From Russula earlei (Eukaryota > Basidiomycota > Agaricomycetes > Russulales > Russulaceae): a stretch of 11,584 bases of DNA. Both the position numbers and the translations under genes were made by a program. The number at the start of each line of letters is the position of its first letter. Positions within the stretch are counted from its first letter, which is position 1. Positions 1 to 6,785 of this stretch are shown here, piece by piece. The stretch spans positions 1-11,584 of the forward strand of contig JAGFNK010001283.1 of NCBI GenBank assembly GCA_025769875.1, written 5' to 3'. Below the pieces are notes generated by a model. That model was not told where the DNA came from. It did not search any database and saw only the letters and a program-made list of their open reading frames with translations.

Positions 1-1060
1 CATGGTGTGTGCCAGGAAGGAGCCCCCCCAGGAAGTGCACACCTGAGCCCATGGGGCGGTGAAGTGTGTCCAAGAATGCAGAATGACTTCATAAGACTGA
101 AGCTCCAAAGAGGAGGAGAGCACCTAGCGGGAACGAGAACGTGTTTGTTCATTCAACTGCACTCAGGTTCACACAGATGATAAGGGAACAACAGGGCAAC
201 TTTATTCAACATGGTAGCAGATACAGGTGGGAACTAAGGCTAAGGGACAGGAAAAGCACAAAAGACAGGCATATGAAAGGAAATCTAGATGTGAGAAGGG
301 GACCGAAGCTGGACAACGCAAGGTATTGAGTCGTGGTCTCCAGCGCCTGTGGTAGTGGCGTGTGGTGATTGTGAAGGATGGCCAAGGCCAGGTGTGGTGA
401 CAAGGGGTGTGGTTGAGTCGCGACGTGAGGAGGGGGGAGATGCAAAGGAGAGGCTGGAGGGGGGATAGGGAGAGTGCTGGTGGGTGGTCGCTTGGGCGCT
501 GATGGCGCTGCCGAACGTGATTGCGGGTGGGACGATTGGAGAACTTGGATGGCGAGAGCGAGGTAGAGGAGGGGGGGGTGGAAGTAGAAAGGGAGAGGGA
601 AGACAGCGGCAGGCTGGGAAATGGACGCATAGGTGGGTGCAGATCTCTGACTAACAAAGTGAGAGTCTAGTAAAAAAGGGGAAAAGCATACCGAAATGTA
701 CAGTAGCAACACCGTCCGATGGCAACAAAGATGGCGGCGTGGTACGGGGCTCTTCAGCTGTGTTGGGACTCGTTGGTGCATGGTGAAGGCGGGGGCGTTG
801 AGGGGGAGGGCATGCAGCGGTGATGGGGTGAGGGTGGCGTGCTGGCAGCGACGATGATGATGATGTGAGGATGAAGAGGAGATGGCACGAAAGGAATACG
901 CACATATGTACTCTTGTAAGCAATTCGGCCAGCCATATAGCTGTGTGGGTGAGTCGACATTGAGGCCATGCGCCTTTGCAATGCGAATGCTAAGTGAGTC
1001 GGTGGCACATACACATATGCTTGTTTTTTTTGAGTTGCCTTCCTTGCTGCCACACATCAC
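1..1060. other. Outer left arm: purine-rich + strand, no supported gene
   Basis: The stretch 400-650 is strongly G+A-rich on the + strand, so the - strand is C+T-rich and has few stop codons. Several overlapping - strand frames stay open for that reason (the longest 206-1060). Compared with the right arm, small indels of 1, 2 and 3 nt, mostly not multiples of three, occur throughout. Reading frames are therefore not maintained, which argues against a protein. A TTTATT at 201-206 is a possible poly(A) signal on the - strand. The region could be an LTR, an untranslated region or another piece of an unrecognised repeat. Confidence 0.5.
201..206 (-). terminator. Possible AATAAA poly(A) signal, left arm
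   Basis: TTTATT on the + strand reads AATAAA on the - strand, directly downstream (in - direction) of the long pyrimidine-rich tract. The same signal is kept in the right arm at 10415-10420. It is a short motif and would occur by chance; only its position after an asymmetric tract makes it worth noting. Confidence 0.25.
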
Positions 1061-1276
1061 TTGGACACTGTACGTTGCTTCTCACACCCACCTCACCTTC
1101 ACCTAGCCCATTCTCTTGCTCTTGAGGTTGAACATGCCATATGCCAACATCTTCAAGTCCGTTGTCCAGCGTGCTCTGCTTGTGGTCACTTTATGGGTGA
1201 GTTTTCTGTCTTTCAGTTGCAATCAAGACTGATTCACTTACCAGTGGTTCCGTGGCACAATCTCAGTGCAGGATGA
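1061..1276 (+). other. Possible decayed gene fragment with a CPAC/C cluster (left arm)
   Basis: A short + strand frame contains a cysteine cluster read as VRCPACSACGHF. It is followed by a credible intron: GTGAGT at 1197-1202, ACTGATTCAC near the branch-site position, and CTTACCAG at about 1237-1244. The splice leads only a few codons on to a stop. No family could be assigned. The partner in the right arm (minus strand, about 9330-9545) differs by a 1-nt indel in the putative intron. This may be a relic of a gene or a chance frame. Confidence 0.2.
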
Positions 1277-2180
1277 GCACCATGATGCTGCAACCAGGTG
1301 AGCTTGATACCTCAAGTTCGAGCTTTCATTTGGGTGGCACGCCGACCATTTGGGTGGCACGCCGACCATTTGGGTGGGAAGGTGGATGAGGGTCGTCGAC
1401 CGCATGGTGGTCTTTCTGAGGAATCTGGGGAGAACGCGAACTGACACCACACGTATAACCAGTCAAATAAAAAAGAGTTAGGTCATTGCTAGAAAAATGC
1501 TTCCCTTGTGTGATATATCACCCCGTCAAAAGACTGCACCTCAGGCTCTCTGTCGGTCTGTTGGAGGGCACACGATGACTGAACAATGGCGTTCGTGGTT
1601 CAGCTGGCTTATTCCTACCAGCACATGAATGAGGGGAATGTCCCATCTGACAACAAAAAAGGGCATTCAACAGCAAAGGGGCATGCTTGGGTGTCCGTGT
1701 GCGTGGGCGCAATGAGGCCACAGGACCTAGGGCTGCCCTGACAGCCTTGTGCAATTGCACCACTTGGCATGGGGCAAAGATGCAGAAAAAAAGAAAAGAG
1801 CAAGATGCACAGGGCACAAACTGATGGTACCAGCTACCCTGTGACGTGCTAAAGACTTCCATCGCAGGCTACAGGGATGTTGAGGGCAATACATCAGCTA
1901 CATCCCAGGCACACGTACAACAGGGATGGCCGGCAGCGAGGAGAGGGAGGAAAGGAAGAGATCCGCTTACTCTTAAAGGGGAGGATGGTGAAAGAGTGGC
2001 CTTGCTTTCAGCATGGAGAGGCTTCCAGATAGGACACAGTACCTTCATAATCATGACTGCTCACAGAGGTATTCACTAGGGATCTGCCTGCTCTTGAAAG
2101 GGGAGATGGTGAAAGAGTCAACTGCCTTGACAATAGTGTCCATATATCCAAGTCTAGTATAGAAAAGTGTTAGTATATTC
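1277..2180. other. Non-coding left-arm stretch downstream of the arm gene
   Basis: No frame here resembles a protein I recognise; the longest (1518-1862, - strand) has no identifiable domain. It holds the 20-bp tandem repeat and two copies of a roughly 40-bp motif about 122 bp apart (about 1956-1997 and 2078-2119), each reading CTCTT-AAAGGGGAG-ATGGTGAAAGAGT with a few differences. It is identical to 8426-9329 in reverse complement. Confidence 0.5.
1327..1377. repeat. 20-bp tandem repeat, about 2.5 copies (left arm)
   Basis: The unit CATTTGGGTGGCACGCCGAC occurs at 1327-1346 and 1347-1366, with a partial third copy at 1367-1377. Copies are identical. The same array is present in reverse complement at 9229-9279 with the same copy number. 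Confidence 0.9.
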
Positions 2181-2576
2181 TTAAAATCGAGCCTTCTTAT
2201 TTTTCTCCATAGCTGATGCATCCTCCACTGCAAAGCGCAAAATCCATGAGGCTGTCCCAAATTCCATGCCACCAACATCTGCCAGCTCACTGCGAGTGAG
2301 TGGTATGATGTCTTCAATCGTATAAAGTTTGTGGGTTTCTACAAGGATGTCAGCATACTGTGAGAGATCTTCACCATATTTATTTCAGACAGGGTGCTCT
2401 TCAATAGAATGGAGCCACTCCCTCAGGTCAGGGTAGGTGATGTTCCTATTGGATGTGGTGCGCTTTGACTGGGGCAGTGAAGACCCAGGGTTCGGAGTAA
2501 AGGGAACGATGTTTTCAGAGCAAGGTAAGCAATGGGAGTTCAAACCATTAACATTGTTGGCAAAGGCGCCACCCAG

Positions 2577-2594
2577 CATCATCATCATCATCAT
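2577..2594. repeat. Trinucleotide microsatellite (CAT)6 in the left gene copy
   Basis: Six CAT units on + are ATG x6 on the coding (-) strand and encode a run of methionines in exon 4 of the arm gene. The unit number is the same in the right arm (8012-8029), which is notable because microsatellites change fast. Confidence 0.9.
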
Positions 2595-3771
2595 TTGTGC
2601 CCATTGGGGTGGATCAGAGGACAATCCAGCCACCATGTGGCTAGGGTTTGGCATGGAGCCCAATGTATCGGAAGGGGGTGGTTGTGATGTTTCCTGGTTC
2701 CTGACTTTCACCTGTCAAAAGCATTTGTCCATGAGATTCAGTTTGTCTGGGGGAGTATCAACTGTTGCGAGGCGACGTGCCTGCAAAGGTGGTTTTAAGC
2801 TATGAAGATCCAAAAGAAAACAATGGCGTGTACCAACAAGGAGGCCCAAATGCTCAGATCCTCCAACATGTACTGGTAGTGTACACCATTCATTTGCACA
2901 TAGCACAGCGTATTGTGTTTTTCGCACTGGTGTTTATCAGTCAAGAGCTTTAAAAGTTCATGTTGTTCTTGGCCAGGGAGATCCAAAAGTGCATTTGAGG
3001 GTGCTGACTGTACCTGGGTCTTTCTTTTCCCTGGACCCTTCCATTGAGAAATCATCAGATGAAATTATGCGGAGTAGCATTTACATTTAGGTGCACCTTT
3101 TCTGTGCCTGGTTCAGAGGTATCAACAATCTGGATGCTGAAAGGCTTGACTTTGCCCTTTCCACGGTTTTTTGCCTTCTGTTCATCGATATGGTTCCACA
3201 CATGCTCGATTAGCTTTTGAAAGGAAGCTCCATCTTCAAGCAACTTTGCAACAGGCTTGCCCATCTTGGGCACCATCCAGGGAAGGATGTATCCGATGTG
3301 TGATAGACAGATGATGCTCATTTCCATTTTGGCTGCAATTTGGACAAGAAGATCTGAAAATGAGATGTCAGATTCGACAGCAAGTTCCCGAGACACATTT
3401 TTGTATGGGACATCAAAGGTGAGGTTGATTGTTGGATGGCTTAGGGTCACTAGTCACCAGCAAAAGGGGTCAATTCATCATTATTTGCACACCTTCCTCT
3501 TCAATTGAAGCATCACTCCCTTCTATGGGTCCGATGGGTGAGGCGTGTTTACCATCATCTGCAAGAGTATATAGGTCCAGTGGACTGAGTTCCCTGGCTT
3601 CTGCATTTACATAGGCATAGGACTCTTCCTCCCCATCCTCATCAATAGCAGGAAGGGATGTCTTGGAAGCCTGAGCTCATGGTTGTGATCGCTTTGGTCA
3701 AGTGGGAGTGCCTGAGCTGTCACTTTCATTTCCACCAGTTTTTTTTTGGGCAGCCTTCCTTTGGCCAGTAG

Positions 3772-4121
3772 TGTCACCGCCGTCGGGTCAGACGATGATT
3801 AATTAGATCCGTTGAGTGTTGATGGTAGAGTTAACTGGTAGTCAAGCAGTTAATGAGAAGAAAGGAATCGATTGTCTGGTAACTAGACAGGAGATTCGAC
3901 TTGGGCTCTTAATGAGTCCATCGTACGATTTATATACCTGTGAGAATACCTAGAGCTTGTTGGTACATTCGAGAGTAAGAGCCCACGAGAATCGTATGGA
4001 AAGCTAGAGACTGGTCGACGCGTAGGAGGAAAAGACAAGTGGCTTCGACGCGTGACCGGAAGGTTCGAAAATTTACCATACACGGTTCTTTCCTTTACGC
4101 CCTGGTGGGCATGCGGTATCA
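3772..4121 (-). mobile_element. Solo LTR, 350 bp, present only in the left arm
   Basis: The segment is absent from the otherwise identical right arm. It is flanked by the 5-bp direct repeat AGTAG (3767-3771 and 4122-4126), and its ends are TG...CA. These three facts together define an LTR insertion. On the - strand it starts TGATACCGCATGCC and ends CGACGGCGGTGACA, with a TATATAAA box at 3936-3929; the overall look is that of fungal copia-type LTRs, but the family is inferred. No internal coding region is present, so it is a solo LTR left by LTR-LTR recombination. It is markedly richer in CpG than its surroundings (for example GTCGACGCGT and TTCGACGCGTGACCGG), as expected of a recent insertion. 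Confidence 0.9.
3929..3936 (-). promoter_or_regulatory. TATA box of the left-arm solo LTR
   Basis: TTTATATA on + reads TATATAAA on -. It lies near the middle of the LTR, as expected for the U3/R boundary. Transcription from here would leave the LTR at 3772 and enter exon 1 of the left gene copy in the sense direction. Confidence 0.5.
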
Positions 4122-4242
4122 AGTAGTACATGTCAGTGCAGGCTGGCATTTTGAAGCACATTGCTTTGAGCCCATGAGGGTTTAGGGGGTTGAAATGGAG
4201 GGGTAGAGCAAGGTATGGTGAGCAGCTCTGGGAAGGGAAGAA

Positions 4243-4325
4243 CACCCTGTCATCGTCCTGGAGTAGGAGTGGACAAGTGGACGGTTGATGAATAAGCCAC
4301 ACAACTCTTTACGCACTCGCTTTAC
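4243..4325 (+). repeat. Left terminal inverted repeat (approximate) of the mariner element
   Basis: Together with 6635-6718 this forms an imperfect inverted repeat of about 84 bp beginning CACCCTGTC and flanking the transposase gene. It differs from its partner at about 9 positions including one indel, against a single difference in the neighbouring 115 bp (4128-4242). That step suggests it is the transposon's own terminal repeat with an older divergence, rather than simply part of the duplicated arm. No unambiguous TA target duplication was found, so the outer limit is approximate. Confidence 0.5.
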
Positions 4326-5232
4326 GCTTTCTTTACATCACGCTTTTCATCGCACACTCAACTAAACATATGCCACATGGCTGGGTGTTGTCTGATGATG
4401 CATGCTGGATTATCTTACACATGTCTTCAAGATTGACCCTTGATGATATCACCCATCACACTGGAGTTCCTTGTCGTACTATAGAGCACATTGTGGCTGA
4501 TTTCAGATCTTGTGGAACAGCCAATCGCCCAACAGTCTACTCCAACCAGCAAATAGAATCCTTACAATGCAGGAAGTACAAGTGAGTTCCCCACATTCTC
4601 TAGTTCATTCTGTGGCGCATATTGGCTAGTTTCTTCAAGGCACCATCGTCCATACTCTGGATGCCTATCTTGACAAGCTGAGAGATATTTTAAGAGAAAG
4701 GACTGGTGTTGAGGTGTCATTGACGACCATATGGTGTACCCTGAGAAGGAGTGGCTTCATGATGAAGAAGGTAAGTCATTTCACCTTGAGTTCACACTCA
4801 AGTGCACTGACTTGCCCAGCTGAGCAAAAATGCACTAGAGCACAATGAGGACCTGCGTCTTCAGTATCGGTATACCTTTGGCATCACCTATACTGCAGAG
4901 CAGGCAGTTTTTGTGGACGAAAGCTCCTTTGATTGCCAAACTGACCTTTGAGGGCGAGCATGGGCAATGTTATGAACCAAGGGCCAGGTACTGGCCATAT
5001 ATTGTCCTATCCTACTCAAGAGAAACCTCTCTCACCTTGCATTACCAACTCCCTTCCATTTCTTGGGCTATCCCTCCTGCGGTGCAAGATATCGCTATTG
5101 CAAAGGCACCATAACACGACCAGGCACCCATTTCCTAATCGGGTAATCATCGCGTGGCAGCCACATGGTCACCCAGTCACCAAGAACCTGAAACAGCAGC
5201 ACAAACTCTTAGAAACTGTTGCATAACTCATC

Positions 5233-5333
5233 TGACATCATCAAGGCTCCAATGACATCATGGCTGACTGAGCGACTCCACAGTGACCTCATAGGCTCAC
5301 TAAGCACTCCACAGTGACATCATAATGATGTCA
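5233..5333 (+). promoter_or_regulatory. Cluster of TGACATCA-type (CRE-like) motifs in the LTR upstream region
   Basis: TGACATCA occurs at 5233-5240, 5253-5260 and 5315-5322, TGACCTCA at 5284-5291, and the reverse complement TGATGTCA at 5326-5333. The last pair forms a perfect odd palindrome, TGACATCATAATGATGTCA (5315-5333). The motifs sit in degenerate repeats that share CTCCACAGTGAC and GCTCACTAAG. They lie about 140-240 bp upstream of the TATA box, where LTR enhancers usually are. The core resembles the bZIP site TGACGTCA with its CpG lost; binding is an inference. Confidence 0.45.
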
Positions 5334-5469
5334 TCGCTCCACAATGATCAGTAATGCGCTCAGTAAGCCTGAAACTTGACACAAGTGAGTTTATGCCTCT
5401 GTAGTCCTATTGGATGGTACCAAAGAGTCTAGAATAATTCCAGTTATTTGTAATCGACCCTGTACACTG

Positions 5470-5476
5470 TATATAA
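5470..5476 (+). promoter_or_regulatory. TATA box of the 834-bp LTR
   Basis: TATATAA within CTGTATATAAGCCCC, placed about 500 bp into the LTR. Transcription from here would run through the 3' half of the transposase and towards the right-arm gene copy, which begins at 6786 on the same strand. Confidence 0.5.
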
Positions 5477-6375
5477 GCCCCAATGAAGCATGGCAGTCGT
5501 CAGACTGTCCATTTGTGATACTCTCATCCTCCTGGGTACTCCCCTGCGACCGCTCAGTTTAAAGACTCCCCTCACCTCCAAGGTACTCTTCAATGACTGG
5601 TCGCCTTGTCCAAAGCCCCTTCGCTGCACTGGCCTCTAGTCTTTGCCTCTGCCTCTTGCAACACCTACCAGTCCCCATCTGGTACCTCCTCGTCGTTTGG
5701 CTCATCCTCCTGTTCAACGCCGCCCTCGCGGCATACCATCTGTTCTGACCCTTGCCCACCTGCTCCTGAGTCCTTAGTGATCAGCAGTACATGTCTTGAC
5801 AGGCAATGTCAGGGCAAGCAGCAGTAAGGAAGAGCTTTTTCATTCAAGGAAAACAGTGTGTCCTGCTATCTATATCTACAACAGACTAGAATACAAAGTA
5901 TCCAGTTATTCGCTTCTCCCAGCACTCTCGCTCAATGGCATCATCTATAGCCAGCTGGTTGAGGGTTCTTTCACATCTGAACTATTTACCAGCTTCATCA
6001 AAGGTCTACTTTTGAAAATGAATCCCTTCCCTGGCAAGAACTCAGTATTGATCATGGACAACGTGCGCATTCATAGAAGTCCACGAATACTCCAAATGGT
6101 CAAAGAAAGGTATTATATTGTTTTCTCATACTGATGTATTGCTCATTTGATGAAGGGGATGTTGGCTCCTTTACCTGCCACCATACTCTCCTGATTTTAA
6201 TCCAATTGAACTCACATTTTCAAAGATCAAGGCCTACATTCGTCGGAATGGGGGTGTGGCTTGTGCTGACTTGGGTAGTGATGATACCGATGTGTGGGTT
6301 TTCCTGTATAGGGCAGCATTCTCTGTTATGTCGGATGATGCAGCAGGTTGGTTCCACAAATGTCACTATATCTGA

Positions 6376-6634
6376 CTTTTTCCAAGTTACTGTGGTGTCC
6401 CCTTGTTGTACTGTCTTGTACCTTGCAAAGCTACCATTCCGGCCTTGAACATCATTGAACCCCAAGCCAACTGCTGCCCCAAGCAGCGGGAGACCCCCAC
6501 CACTCATGGCTGCTGGCCATGAAATCAGCTGTGCTGGCCTTTCCCCCTACAACCTGCTCCCCATGTTCTCACCCATGTCCACAAACTTGCTACGACGCCT
6601 GCATGGGTGCCTCATGTGTGGGCCCTGTTGTTGT
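6376..6634. other. 3' non-coding tail of the mariner element
   Basis: Between the transposase stop and the right terminal repeat there are about 260 bp with no recognisable gene. Short open frames are present but show no family similarity I can identify. It has no counterpart in the left half, so it marks the unique part of the palindrome spacer. Confidence 0.6.
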
Positions 6635-6718
6635 GTAAAGTGAGCGCATAAAGAGTCATGTGGCTTATTCATCAACCGTCCACCCTGTCCACTCCTACTC
6701 CAGGACAACGACAGGGTG
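6635..6718 (-). repeat. Right terminal inverted repeat (approximate) of the mariner element
   Basis: This is the partner of 4243-4325. It contains an internal inverted pair, CACCCTGTC at 6681-6689 and GACAGGGTG at 6710-6718, so the terminal motif is repeated in opposite orientation 20 bp inside the end. The left repeat has the terminal motif but a degraded internal copy. Such subterminal copies can be transposase binding sites in this superfamily; that role is inferred here. Confidence 0.5.
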
Positions 6719-6785
6719 TTCTTCCCTTCCCAGAGCTGCTCACCATACCTTACTCTACCCCTCCATTTCAACCCCCTAAACCCTC

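Larger units (their letters stand above)
2181..4175 (-). pseudogene. Left copy of unassigned four-exon gene with SAM-like C-terminus, split by a solo LTR
   Basis: This is the mirror copy of the gene at 6786-8425. By pairing, the start codon is at 4173-4175, exon 1 runs to 3493, exon 2 is 3449-3097, exon 3 is 3037-2834 and exon 4 is 2780-2181. Exon 1 is interrupted by the solo LTR at 3772-4121, which falls within about the first 20 codons. The same four in-frame TGA codons as in the right copy are present (3698-3700, 3677-3679, 2715-2717, 2385-2387 as TCA on +). Apart from the LTR it is identical to the right copy wherever compared. The LTR's own promoter points in the same direction as the gene, so a transcript could start inside it. 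See the right copy for the protein description. Confidence 0.75.
1..4325. repeat. Left arm of a giant inverted repeat (partner 6635-10621)
   Basis: This segment matches the reverse complement of 6635-10621. Over 1238-3772 paired positions always sum to 10606 and every stretch compared was identical, including all paired reading frames. Outside 1238 many 1-3 nt indels shift the sum to 10622 at the window edge. Inward, the match breaks at 3772 because the left arm contains a 350-bp LTR insertion. It resumes at 4127/4128 (sum 10961) and fades at 4325 opposite 6635. The match still holds at base 1, so the true outer end may lie outside the window. A foldback assembly artefact is possible, but the arm-specific LTR and a non-palindromic spacer argue against it. 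Confidence 0.95.
4968..5801 (+). mobile_element. Solo LTR, 834 bp, inserted in the mariner transposase
   Basis: The direct repeat GGCAA flanks it (4963-4967, 5802-5806), and it begins TGTTATGAACC and ends TCTTGACA. Removing it joins AWAM to SGQAAVRKSFFIQG in frame, precisely as this transposase family requires, so both edges are secure to within three bases. The shared sequence is 8 bp (GGCAATGT) if the element's own TGT is counted. An 8-bp duplication of a hAT-like element is therefore an alternative, but the ends are not inverted repeats. A TATATAA box at 5470-5476 supports an LTR in + orientation. No coding region was identified inside. Confidence 0.8.
4370..6375 (+). pseudogene. Tc1/mariner (DD34E) transposase, broken
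   Basis: This is a cut-and-paste transposase that would bind the terminal repeats and move the element. Exon 1 from ATG 4370 encodes a helix-turn-helix region (LTLDDITHHTGVPCRTIEHI). Introns are 4582-4629, 4771-4819, 5856-5905 and 6110-6155 (46-50 nt). The second exon carries FLQGTIVHTLDAYLDKLR and RRSGFMMKK, typical of the basidiomycete group. The catalytic triad is D at 4916-4918 (FVDES), D at 6057-6059 (MDNVRIH) and E at 6208-6210 ([11 protein letters not shown]). Exactly 34 residues lie between the last two once the 46-nt intron is removed. The end is HKCHYI-stop. Defects are a 1-nt frameshift before intron 1, a TGA at 4949-4951 where Arg fits, and an LTR at 4968-5801. Conceptual length is about 324 residues, normal for the family. 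Confidence 0.9.
4243..6718 (+). mobile_element. Degenerate Tc1/mariner element at the palindrome centre
   Basis: A DD34E transposase gene is bracketed by imperfect terminal inverted repeats. The element contains a nested 834-bp LTR; without it the length would be about 1.6 kb, a normal Tc1/mariner size. The transposase has a frameshift, a stop and the LTR insertion, so the element is not autonomous. It lies at the symmetry axis of the giant inverted repeat, with one copy of the arm gene starting about 70 bp outside each end. The outer limits are taken from the divergence step in the repeat and remain uncertain. Confidence 0.65.

Noticed and set aside
1518..1862. 114-residue - strand frame in the non-coding arm stretch (mirror 8744-9088)
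   Set aside because: No recognisable domain or splice structure, and it overlaps frames on the other strand; identity between arms reflects DNA identity rather than selection.
2577..2594. Poly-methionine run as a functional motif
   Set aside because: It is explained by a trinucleotide microsatellite in a pseudogene.
4185..4200. Telomere-like GGGTTTAGGGGG near the inner end of the left arm
   Set aside because: A single unit, not an array, and it lies just upstream of the arm gene's start codon; no telomeric context.
3883..4302. 139-residue frame on the - strand across the left solo LTR
   Set aside because: It runs across the LTR boundary and mixes LTR sequence with the arm, so it cannot be an ancestral gene.
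4971..5801. hAT-like element with 8-bp target duplication GGCAATGT
   Set aside because: The ends TATGAACC and TCTTGACA are not inverted repeats, whereas TG...CA ends, a TATA box and a 5-bp duplication fit an LTR. Kept as a minor alternative only.
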